From the NCBI RefSeq assembly GCF_947495315.1, contig NZ_CANLYD010000001.1, positions 620,001-684,000 of the forward strand: DNA of 64,000 nucleotides, read 5' to 3'. Made by a program: the position numbers and the translations under genes. The notes beneath the pieces are model-generated. The model did not search any database. It was not told where the DNA came from and was given only the letters and a program-made list of their open reading frames with translations. Origin of the DNA: an uncultured Aquimarina sp. GTDB taxonomy: Bacteria > Bacteroidota > Bacteroidia > Flavobacteriales > Flavobacteriaceae. This document shows positions 25,756 to 34,800 of the stretch, piece by piece. Within the stretch, counting starts at the first letter, position 1; each line of letters starts with the position of its first letter.

Positions 25756-28656
25756 ATGACTGAACAAAAAAAAATATCACGTTTAGAGTCTCTTGAATTT
25801 GAAGACTTTAGAGGACTTTTTCTTGAAATTTTAGAAAGAATCGGATATGAAGAAATAACGTCTTTACCAATCCAAAACCATTTTGTTTCAGCTAGCATAA
25901 AAAGTGGCTTAAAATCAAATAGGGATATTTTTTATATGGCTACTGATACTCTTTCAGGTGCAAACGAAAATAAAAACATAGAAAGTATTGCAAAAGAATT
26001 AATGGATTATTCCAAAGAAAATAATTGTTATTCATTCTTTCTAGTTTCAACTAATTACATATCTAATGGTTTTAAAAAGAAAGTCGTCGATAAATCTGAA
26101 GGTTTAGCCTTAGATTTTCAAGGCAGAGATTCTTTAATTGAATTAATTGAAAAGCATCATAAAGATTTTTGGAAACACGATGATAGGCTTCTTATAAATT
26201 ATGAGAATAATTTTACGGAATCATTAGAAGAAGATGATGACCTAAAAAAGCTAAAAATTTTTGATGAAAAATATGATAAGGTTCTAAAAATATTCATCGA
26301 ACCACGAATATATTCTATTGGTGAAGATATAGAATCAAATAAGCCTACAAGAAAAAAAATAAGTTTATCATCCTTATGTGAAGAAATTGAATCTAAAATA
26401 ATCGCAGGAGATGCTGGTGCAGGTAAATCTACTTTGCTGAAGCGAATAGGTCAGTCTTATATCGAAATGAATAGAGAATCTTCTTCTCCTAAAAAGAACA
26501 TTCCTATATATGTAAGCTCATTAGATTTAATAGAAAGTGATTATAATCTACAGCAAACTATAGAAAAACACCTTGAAACATTTTTTGATGATTCTTTGAA
26601 AGAATTAACTAAAGTTTATCAGTTGGTTCTTCTTCTTGATTCGATAGATGAGTTTTCAACCAGTATACAAAAAAGTATACTCCAAGAGCTAGAAGAAATT
26701 ACCGATATCTATGATATCAACTATATCCTTGGAACTCGAAATTCTGAGCAAATATTAGATAATAAAGAAGAATCTAAGGCGAAGGTCTATCAAATCGATA
26801 AGTTTAATCAAGACCAAATTCGTAAGTATGTTGAGAATTTTTTTCCCCAAAACACTTCCCGAGCTGAAAGTTTATTGGATGCTTTAAGAGATAATAGAAT
26901 TCTCGAAAGATTACCAATTACTCCACTTACATTATCCCTAGTGTCAATCCTATATGAAGAAAGAAACTTCGAAATTCCTGCCACAATTGCTGATATTTAT
27001 GATAATTTCAATCATTTATTATTAGGTAAGGCAACCGTCTCTAGCAGGATTGAATTTATAGATATTTCATTTGCCCAAAGAATTTTATCCTTATATGCAT
27101 TTGAACTTTTGCATAGAGACAGTCTTACACCAATGACTTTAGATGAATTTATTTCATATTTTGAGGAATATTTCAAGAACAAAAGTTCAAACCTTGGCAC
27201 CGATCAATTAAATAAATTTTTAAACCACCTTACAAACAACTCAGGAATCCTAGAATTAAAAGATGGTAAGTTTGTTCAATTCAAGCACAATTCATTCTTG
27301 GAGTATTATGCAGCACAAGAGTATTTTAAACATGAAAGAAATGATAATCGTGAAGCTGAGTTAGTAGAGAATTTCTTCGACCCAATTTGGCAAAACACAT
27401 CTATCTTTTACGGAGGTATGTCAAGAGATATGCCTGAGTTTCTGAAGAAAGTAATCAAGAAAGTTCAAAGTGCCAATATGTTCCCTCAATACTTTGCTTC
27501 AGTAAATGGTTTGGGATATTTAATTCAAGCTCTGTATCAAACGGATAATCAAATTAGAAGAGATGGTATCAAACAAGCAATAGAAACAAATCTTGAAGCA
27601 TTTGAATTATTCAAAAAGCTTGCGCACGATAAACAAGTAATGTTTAAGAACCATAAATTACCAATACTAAGTTTAATCAATCTTACATTTTTTTATGAGA
27701 ACTTCAATTCTATTGCACTAAAACATCCTTTAGAAATGTGTTTTCAAGACTATCTATCTGCTTACCAGGCAGATAAATTCGATGTAAATAGTGGTTATAG
27801 GGCTTTAAAAGTTGCACTTACCCTAAATTCTCCTCGTTTAGATGCAATTGAACATCTAGAAAAACTCATTGACGAAACAGAAATAACATCTAATCCATAT
27901 TTGTCGCTTATCGCTCATTTTGCTATTTCTTTAAACGAAAACTCTAACGAAGATTTAAAGAAAGAGCTAAAGAAAAGTTTGAACAAAAACCCAAAGATTG
28001 TCAAGGAAATTCAGGGAGCGTCTTTAAGTAAGATGAGGTTTTCACCTCTTGATAGCATACACCCGAAGAGAAAAGTAAAATTAATTGTGGAAGGTAAAAC
28101 TGATGTTCAAATTATTGAACATGCCTTTATGGTATTAAGAAATGGAGAACGTCCTTATTGGAATATTGATTATCCAAAACATAAAGAAAGTGGTGGAGCA
28201 AGAGCGGTTGGGGATGTTTTAAATGGCTCAATTTCGACAATTAACCCTAACGAATTTGTAATTGGGATTTTTGATAATGACTCCGAAGGACAGCAAATGT
28301 TTAATGGCCACATAAATACTTTTGCAGTTCAAGAAGACAGAAGGATAAAGAAAGCTCCAAACGTTAATGTATACGGGTTAAAACTTCCAATACCTCAAAG
28401 AATTAAACATTATTATAACGAAAAACAATCGTTCAACTTCTTTGAAATAGAGCATTATTTTAGTGAAGAATTTTTAAGGGAAAATGGTAAATTGAAGGAT
28501 ACAGGAATTCCTAAAGTTTTTGAATTCTCAGGTAGTAAGTCAACTTTTGCTAATAAAGTAACAAAGGTAATTGATAATGAAGTTTTTAGAGATTTCATTG
28601 ATTTATTTAAGCTCATAGATTTTATAACTAATGAAGAAATAGACTATTTAAACTAA
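25756..28656 (+). CDS. NACHT NTPase with N-terminal nuclease-like and C-terminal TOPRIM domains
   Basis: 966 residues. Residues about 10-150 resemble an Mrr-like restriction-endonuclease fold (LEFEDFRGLFLEILERIGYE at the start; CYSFFLVSTNYIS and LDFQGRDSLIELIEKH later), though a full catalytic D-ExK set is not clear. A NACHT module follows: Walker A AGDAGAGKST (about 217-226), Walker B LVLLLDSIDEF (about 290-300), and the winged-helix end KHNSFLEYYAAQEYF (about 513-527). A helical region spans 530-770. The C-terminal ~190 residues carry TOPRIM signatures: LIVEGKTD (about 776) and GIFDNDSEG (about 837), as in OLD-type and primase-like nucleases. The family and neighbourhood point to a STAND-type anti-phage protein; this is inference. 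Confidence 0.88.
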   Translation: MTEQKKISRLESLEFEDFRGLFLEILERIGYEEITSLPIQNHFVSASIKSGLKSNRDIFYMATDTLSGANENKNIESIAKELMDYSKENNCYSFFLVSTNYISNGFKKKVVDKSEGLALDFQGRDSLIELIEKHHKDFWKHDDRLLINYENNFTESLEEDDDLKKLKIFDEKYDKVLKIFIEPRIYSIGEDIESNKPTRKKISLSSLCEEIESKIIAGDAGAGKSTLLKRIGQSYIEMNRESSSPKKNIPIYVSSLDLIESDYNLQQTIEKHLETFFDDSLKELTKVYQLVLLLDSIDEFSTSIQKSILQELEEITDIYDINYILGTRNSEQILDNKEESKAKVYQIDKFNQDQIRKYVENFFPQNTSRAESLLDALRDNRILERLPITPLTLSLVSILYEERNFEIPATIADIYDNFNHLLLGKATVSSRIEFIDISFAQRILSLYAFELLHRDSLTPMTLDEFISYFEEYFKNKSSNLGTDQLNKFLNHLTNNSGILELKDGKFVQFKHNSFLEYYAAQEYFKHERNDNREAELVENFFDPIWQNTSIFYGGMSRDMPEFLKKVIKKVQSANMFPQYFASVNGLGYLIQALYQTDNQIRRDGIKQAIETNLEAFELFKKLAHDKQVMFKNHKLPILSLINLTFFYENFNSIALKHPLEMCFQDYLSAYQADKFDVNSGYRALKVALTLNSPRLDAIEHLEKLIDETEITSNPYLSLIAHFAISLNENSNEDLKKELKKSLNKNPKIVKEIQGASLSKMRFSPLDSIHPKRKVKLIVEGKTDVQIIEHAFMVLRNGERPYWNIDYPKHKESGGARAVGDVLNGSISTINPNEFVIGIFDNDSEGQQMFNGHINTFAVQEDRRIKKAPNVNVYGLKLPIPQRIKHYYNEKQSFNFFEIEHYFSEEFLRENGKLKDTGIPKVFEFSGSKSTFANKVTKVIDNEVFRDFIDLFKLIDFITNEEIDYLN

Positions 28657-28667
28657 GAGCTAACAAA

Positions 28668-28747
28668 GTGTCTCGTCCTAAAAAAAAATCCCCCCGCTAA
28701 CGCGAGCGTCTCGCTCGTGCCGTCAATAGTGTCTCGTCCTAAAAAAA
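28668..28747. repeat. Direct repeat with internal palindrome after the NACHT gene
   Basis: GTGTCTCGTCCTAAAAAAA occurs at 28668 and again at 28729, 61 bp apart. Between them is CGCGAGCGTCTCGCTCGTG, containing GCGAG/CTCGC inverted halves. The structure lies 11 bp after the NACHT stop and may mark the edge of the inserted segment. Confidence 0.7.
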
Positions 28748-28926
28748 GTTTACATATTTTACATTAATCCTAAAATAGCTTTACAACTTATTCTGTCTTT
28801 AGAAAGCTTAAAAAACGTCCTAATTCGTAAAATTCCTTCGTTTCAATACTTCTCTAATCTCAAAATTAACTTTTTGTTTTCTTTAGAAATCTACTTTTAC
28901 ACGAATAAATCAAAAAACATTAATTT

Positions 28927-29484
28927 ATGAAAAAAGTAGTATTAATAACTATTATAACAGTTTTAGGATTATTGAATGTTAATGCACAAGACTTTAACTT
29001 AGGTGTAAAAGGAGGTCTTAATTTCGCAACACTTACAGGAGAGAACAACGCTGAAATCGGCTGGACAACAGATTTTAATCTTGGAGTTATAGGTGAAATT
29101 AAAATTTCAGACAAATTTTCTTTGCAACCAGAATTAATGTATTCCGGACAAGGATATGGTTCAAGTGTGGATTCTGAGGGTATTATAGCACTCAACTATT
29201 TGAATGTTCCATTAATTGCAAAATACTATGTGACCAAAGGATTGAGTATAGAAGCAGGACCTCAAATTGGTTTTCTACTTTCTACTAAAGGAGGCACCAA
29301 TACGAATAAAGATCAATTTAAAACAACAGATTTTGGAGTGAATTTTGGTTTAGGTTATAAACTTGATAACGGGCTCTATTTTAGCGCAAGATATAATCTT
29401 GGACTAACTAACATTAATAATACAGATGGTATTTCAGATAAAAATGGAGTATTTCAGTTATCAATTGGTTATTTCATTTTCTGA
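28927..29484 (+). CDS. Outer-membrane beta-barrel protein (porin-like)
   Basis: 185 residues. A signal peptide (MKKVVLITIITVLGLLNVNAQ) is followed by alternating amphipathic strands (FNLGVKGGLNFATLTG; FSLQPELMYSGQGYG; LSIEAGPQIGFLL; YFSARYNLGLTNI) and a terminal aromatic residue (FQLSIGYFIF). This is the small 8-strand outer-membrane barrel family common in Bacteroidota. Substrate unknown. Start at ATG 28927. It is followed by an attC-like hairpin. Confidence 0.9.
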   Translation: MKKVVLITIITVLGLLNVNAQDFNLGVKGGLNFATLTGENNAEIGWTTDFNLGVIGEIKISDKFSLQPELMYSGQGYGSSVDSEGIIALNYLNVPLIAKYYVTKGLSIEAGPQIGFLLSTKGGTNTNKDQFKTTDFGVNFGLGYKLDNGLYFSARYNLGLTNINNTDGISDKNGVFQLSIGYFIF

Positions 29485-29503
29485 AACTTGATAACGCTGC
29501 TAC

Positions 29504-29548
29504 CGCTAGTCTGTGCCCGAGGCGGACAAGTGCGACTAGTGGTGATAC
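29504..29548. repeat. Long imperfect hairpin, copy 1 (flanks the gene at 29743)
   Basis: ACCGCTAGTC at the left and GACTAGTGGT at the right are inverted copies with one mismatch. TGTGCC and GGCGGACA form the inner part around CGA. A near-identical 39-bp sequence recurs at about 30527. Long imperfect palindromes of this kind can be REP-like or attC-like. Confidence 0.7.
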
Positions 29549-29742
29549 TCGTAAGAATATATATAACATCCATAATTTTTTGTGTCTTATAGTTGTTTTT
29601 TATGTAGTTAAGCATAAGGTTGTGGTGTACACTAGTTGCAAACTAGAGGCAGCAGATGATAAGGTTTAGATTTAATTGATATACTTCTTTCAGGAAGGAT
29701 ATCAACGGAACGATATTTGATGAAAGTTAGAAAACTAACTTT

Positions 29743-30510
29743 ATGAAAAAAATCATCTTTATTTTATTCCTGACATTCGGAATCAAATCAGCATTTGCAG
29801 AATGTTCTAGTATCGGAATGCAGTTCTTTCCAGAAACAAAAGAAATAGGTTTGCATTCAATGTTCATTATCCAAGGTTATGCCTTAAGCCAAGAAACAAT
29901 TAATAGTTTTAAGAACAGGGTAGTTTATCTTGAAAGTGAAGGAGGAGAATTAGTTGTATTAAATCTTCAAGAAATATTAAAAGGACAAATGAAATTAACA
30001 CAAGCCATTTTTTGTCCATCTAAAGAACTAAAACCAAATACTACCTATTATTTAAAATATGCTGATCAAACAGAACAAGAAATAAATCAAATGAAACAGT
30101 GGAATCCAGAGAAAAAAGAAAGCGAAAGAGTATTTTGGAAGACTACAGAAAAAAAATCCTTAGCTAGCCTGAACTTAAATTTGAGTCTCGAATTCGAAAA
30201 CACAGAAGTTACACGCTATGGTTGTGGACCAAGTGTAAATGCTATTTTTAAAATAAAGAACAAATCAGCATCCGAAACTTGGTATAAAACAGAAGTTATG
30301 AACCTTAGTACTAATAGTAAAACTACATTCTACAAGAAAGAAAGGAATGGACGCTTATATATCGGACATGGAATGTGTTCTGGCGCATTTACTTTTGATC
30401 GGAAGGGCAAATATAAAGTTAGATTTACACCAATGAACATAGACGGTAAATCATTAAAAACTACTGAGTGGAAAACTTTTGATAGTCCGTTTATGAATTA
30501 TAAAAGTTAG
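29743..30510 (+). CDS. Secreted protein of unknown function
   Basis: 255 residues with a signal peptide (about 1-19, MKKIIFILFLTFGIKSAFA). The mature part has two Ig-like or beta-rich sections; cysteines occur at ECSS, IFCPS, YGCGP and GMCSG, which could form disulphides. I recognise no family. The gene is alone between two copies of the same hairpin (29504 and 30525), with an AT-rich composition. Predicted location is periplasm or cell surface. Start at ATG 29743. Confidence 0.75.
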   Translation: MKKIIFILFLTFGIKSAFAECSSIGMQFFPETKEIGLHSMFIIQGYALSQETINSFKNRVVYLESEGGELVVLNLQEILKGQMKLTQAIFCPSKELKPNTTYYLKYADQTEQEINQMKQWNPEKKESERVFWKTTEKKSLASLNLNLSLEFENTEVTRYGCGPSVNAIFKIKNKSASETWYKTEVMNLSTNSKTTFYKKERNGRLYIGHGMCSGAFTFDRKGKYKVRFTPMNIDGKSLKTTEWKTFDSPFMNYKS

Positions 30511-30524
30511 TACTACCCCCGATA

Positions 30525-30567
30525 TTGCTAATCTCCGCCCGAGGCGGACAAGTGTGACTAGTGGTTA
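30525..30567. repeat. Long imperfect hairpin, copy 2
   Basis: GCTAATCTCCGCCCGAGGCG followed by GACAAGTGTGACTAGTGGT. By hand it matches copy 1 at 29506-29544 in 35 of 39 positions and in the same orientation, so the gene at 29743 is bracketed by direct repeats. Confidence 0.7.
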
Positions 30568-30599
30568 TAAAAACTAGTTGCAGCAAGGTGTTCAGATCC

Positions 30600-31228
30600 A
30601 GTTATTAATGCGCCCGTCTGATCGAGTAATTTTCTATAGTTCAAACCCGTCAATTCGAGTGCTTCGACATTCGGAGAAGTGTATCGAGAATAGGGTTTGA
30701 GATGAAAAGTTTCATTTTATTGAAATAGCTATCGAGATCTTTTCTTTTGTTGCCGTTGTCTTTTTGTCTTCTATTGCATCTCGATAATTTTTTTGTTCCG
30801 CTATCGCTACACAAAAAACACTCGATGTGACGGTGGAGGTATCGAGATCATTTCGTTTGTTACCGATTGGCTTTTCATCTAGGAATGCGTCTCGATACAA
30901 TTTCAATTACCATCGAAATCACTCGACGTGACGGTATAGGTTTAATACGCCCGTCTGATCGAGTGTTTTTCTGGAATGTAATGGAAGAAAAATGTATCGA
31001 GATCTTTTCGTTTGTTGCTGTTGTCTTTTTGTCTTCTATTGCATCTCGATAGTTCTGCTGAGCGTGTCGAAGTACATTTTTTATTCCGCTATCGCTACAC
31101 AAAAAATCGATGTGACGGTTAGAGGTATCGATCTAATTTCAATACGCCCGTCTGATCGAGTGTTTTTCAGTAATGTAATGGAAGAAAAATAGCCCGCCCA
31201 TCTCAGGTGGGTATCGAGATCCATTTTT
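30600..31228. repeat. Dense array of TCGAG-type palindromic repeats (left of GIY-YIG)
   Basis: Repeated modules fill about 630 bp. The core CGCCCGTCTGATCGAGTG occurs near 30610, 30948 and 31145, and its inverted partner CACTCGATGTGACGGT near 30819, 30919 and 31104. A longer unit with GTCTTCTATTGCATCTCGAT also repeats (about 30765 and 31030). Inverted partners can pair as hairpins. Open frames here are by-products of the repeats, so I call no genes. Confidence 0.85.
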
Positions 31229-31229
31229 G

Positions 31230-31517
31230 TCAAAACTTCTTTTTAACCAAATTGGGTAACTTGTCATAATATCCATTAATCAAAGTTTCTTTTTTAGCCC
31301 TTGACCATTTCTTAATTTGTTTTTCAGTATCAATTGCTAATTGAATATCTGTGAATTCACAACTATAGACTAATTCCACAGGTCTTCTGTTATAAGTATA
31401 GCAATCTATATAAAAACCAGACTGATGCTGGAATATTCGTTTACTAATATTTGAAGTTACACCAGTATAATAAGAGTTATCCGAGCATTTCAAAATATAG
31501 ACGTGAGATAATTTCAT
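31230..31517 (-). CDS. GIY-YIG domain nuclease, stand-alone
   Basis: 95 residues that are essentially one GIY-YIG domain: HVYILKCSDNSYYTGVT (the GIY and YIG equivalents), the conserved region SKRIFQHQSG, and the C-terminal IDTEKQIKKWSRAKKETLI with the conserved Glu. Such UvrC/URI-type nucleases cut one DNA strand. The gene lies inside the palindromic-repeat array. A decayed copy of its C-terminus lies at 35941 beside the same type of repeats, suggesting the nuclease gene and repeats spread or are maintained together. Start at ATG 31517. Confidence 0.9.
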   Translation of the reverse strand: MKLSHVYILKCSDNSYYTGVTSNISKRIFQHQSGFYIDCYTYNRRPVELVYSCEFTDIQLAIDTEKQIKKWSRAKKETLINGYYDKLPNLVKKKF

Positions 31518-31552
31518 ATTATAAATATAGACTTTTCGTTTGTTACTATTGG

Positions 31553-31765
31553 TTTTTCGTCTTGTATTGCATCTCGATACATTTTTGTACCGCTATCGCT
31601 ATACAAAAACACTCGATGTGACGGTAGAGGTATCGAGATCTTTTCGTCTTGTACTGCGTCTCGATAGCTCTGCTGAGCGTGTCGAAGTACAATTCCGATT
31701 ACCATCGGAATCACTCGACGTGACGGTAGTGGTATCGATTTAATTTCAACACGCCCGTCAGACCC
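31553..31765. repeat. Palindromic repeat array, right of GIY-YIG
   Basis: Modules of the same family continue: CACTCGATGTGACGGTAGAG near 31609, CACTCGACGTGACGGTAGTG near 31712, and ACGCCCGTCAGACC at 31751. The unit CTTGTATTGCATCTCGATAC near 31561 repeats as CTTGTACTGCGTCTCGATAG near 31647. No gene is called. Confidence 0.85.
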
Positions 31766-31768
31766 AAA

Positions 31769-31812
31769 AACGAATTCGTATGCTACATACGATTTTATCA
31801 TACGAATTCGTT
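31769..31812. promoter_or_regulatory. Perfect 14-bp inverted repeat upstream of the AsmA-like gene
   Basis: AACGAATTCGTATG (31769-31782) pairs perfectly with CATACGAATTCGTT (31799-31812) around a 16-nt loop. Its right arm ends 43 bp before the GTG start of the AsmA-like gene. It is not followed by a T run on the plus strand. It could be a leader hairpin, an operator or the border of the repeat array. Confidence 0.65.
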
Positions 31813-31855
31813 ACTTTTAAGGTCAAAGACCTTTGCTAACTTAAAGACACCTACT

Positions 31856-34800
31856 GTGAAGATTAAAAAGTTCTGGAAACGAATTTTATTAGGACTAATC
31901 TTAGTTCCAATTTTAGTAGTAGTAGGCCTAATGCTATATATTAAGAGCAACCAATCCGAAATTATTAAAGGGGAGATCGCAACGCTAAATAAAGAACACA
32001 AAGGTCTTATTCGTGTTGGCGATAGTGAATTATCCCTTTTTGCCAACTTTCCATACATCTCTATAAAAGTATATGATGTACAAATTTTGGAAACCAAAGA
32101 GGACAATGCGCCCATTATCATGGATGTAAAAGACATATACATAGGTTTTAACCTATGGGATATGGTGAAAGGAGATTATGATATTCAGTCTTTAGTAGTA
32201 GAAGAAGGCGTTTTTAATATTGTGATTCATGAAAATAATACGACGAATATTCAAAACTCTTTAGCCAGCACTTCTGAAACAGAAACACCATCTACCAATA
32301 TTCATCTAAAAAAAATTCGATTAAAAAGTCTGGATATCCGCACCCTGGATGAAGCCACGAATACTGATGTCGAAAAGTTCATCTACGCTGGTAAAGGTGG
32401 TTTTAGCCAAAAAGATAGTATCATCGCTGGGCATATAGACACTCATTTTGAGTTAAATGTCATCAAAGACGGAGATACCACCTTCATCCATAATAAACAT
32501 TTTGAAGTACATACAGACCTGGTATTTAATGAATACACAGGTATGCTCGACATACAACCTTCTGGTATTGTCATGGAAAATGGCGATTTTGAGTTAGAAG
32601 GTTCCATAGATACAAAGAATGATGTAGATCTTGACCTTGCCATAAAAGGAACAAAGCCCAATTTTGATATGCTGATTGCCTTTGCTCCAACAGATGTCAT
32701 ACCTATATTAGAGAAATACAAAAATGCTGGTGAAATCTATTTTAATGCTACTATCCAAGGACCCGCTAACAAAGGAAATAAACCTTTTGTTAATGCCAAT
32801 TTTGGAGCCGGAAAAGCCTTTTTAGAAAATACTGAAAGAGCGAAGAAGATAGATAATATGGGTTTCAATGGTCATTTTACGAATGGAGAAAAGAGAGATA
32901 CAAGTACCATGGAATTTTCGCTAACCGATATGACTGCGTCTTTGGAAAAGGGAGAATTTGAAGGTTCTATTTTTGTAAAGAATTTTGAATCTCCAGAAGT
33001 GAATATGCAAGTAAACTCGAATTTCAATCTCGATTTTGTTGCAGCCTTTTTTGAACTAGAGCAAGTAAAAGATGCCTCCGGAGAGATTTCGCTGAAAATG
33101 AATTTTCATGATATTATCGATATCGACGAACCCGAAAAGGCATTACAAAAACTCAATCAAGCGTATTTTACAGAATTGATTGTAAAAGACTTGAGTTTCG
33201 TCTCCAAAGAACTTCCTGCTCCCTTGCACGATCTGAATGTACATTTAGTAATGAATGGTAAGGAAGCGACTCTGAACCAGTTCGAAATGTTGATGGGAAA
33301 TTCTGATCTATCTGTAAGTGGTTTTCTTTCGGACTTACCTTCAATTGTACATCATACGGATATCCCTGTTGACGTCCATTTGGACATTAGTTCTAATACC
33401 CTAGATATTGCCGAGTTAACCCGTTTTTCGAAACAAGACTCTACCAAAACCGGATTCGATGAACAAATAAAAGGTCTAAGTACAGGGTTTTCTTTTAAAG
33501 CTTCTGCAAAAGATTTTACAGAATCTAAATATTTACCCAAAGGTGAATTTTTTATCGATAGTTTATATGCTGATTTGAAGCACTATCCGCATAAACTTCA
33601 TGATTTTCATGCGGATGTGTTGATAGATGACAAAGACTTAAAAATAGTAGATTTTACCGGGTATATAGATGATAGTGATTTTCATTTGGACGGGCTCATA
33701 CATGAGTATGCTTTCTGGATGCAACCCGAGCTTAACGGAGATGTAGATTTAGACATCAATCTTACTTCTAATACGTTAAGACTGGAAGATGTTTTTTCGT
33801 ATAAGGGAGAAAATTATGTTCCAAAAGAATACCGACACGAAACTTTTGATGATTTGGCATTGCATGTTGCTTCTAGTATGCATTATAAAGATTCGGCTTT
33901 ACATTCTATCGATCTGGCTTTAGACAAGTTAGATACAAAAATGAAATTGCATCCACTTCGTTTTCATGATTTTAGAGGAAACATACATTACGAAGAAGAA
34001 CATTTAATGATAAAAGATTTTCATGGAGAAATAGGATCCACCAATTTTAATTTCGATTTAAACTATTATTTGGGAGATGATCCGCAAATAAAGAAAAGAG
34101 ATAATTATCTCGAGTTAAAGGCAAATTATATCAACTTTGATGCACTTTTTAAGTTCGATGTAAGTCCGCCAAAACCAACAACAATTGTTACTTCAAAAAC
34201 TGAAGATGTAAAAGAACATGCAGATGCCTTTAATGTATATGAGTTGCCATTTACGGATATGCAGTTTAAGGCAGATATCGCTCACTTCATATACCATAGA
34301 ATAGATCTTCAAAATATCAAAGCGGATTTAAGAACAACACCCAATCATTACATTTATGTGGATACGTTAGATATGGATGCTGCAGGAGGAAATATTCGAT
34401 TAAGTGGATATTTTAATGGTAGTGATCCAGAACATATCTATATGCAGCCGGATTTGGTTATGAATAATGTTGATTTGGATAAGTTGCTGTTCAAATTCGA
34501 AAATTTTGGGCAAGACCATCTCGTTTCAGAAAATTTACAAGGAAAACTCACCTCTAGAATTAAAGGTAAGATTAGAGTATATCCGGATATGGTACCAGAT
34601 CTGGACCAATCTACTATAGAAATGGACGTAAAAGTATTAAACGGAAGGTTGAAAAATTACGATCCAATGCTGGCGCTTTCGGATTATATGGGAGATAAAA
34701 ACTTACAAAACATTCGGTTCGATACCTTGCAAAATAACCTGAATATAAAGAAAGGGAAGATTACTATTCCGGCTATGAGGATCGAATCTACGTTGGGTCA

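Noticed and set aside
30600..31765. CRISPR array
   Set aside because: Repeat units are inverted and unequally spaced, with no constant-length unique spacers and no cas genes nearby.
30712..31801. Several open frames on both strands inside the repeat array
   Set aside because: Their translations repeat the same phrases because the DNA is repetitive; no domain or plausible start context is seen. Only the GIY-YIG gene (31230-31517) is accepted.
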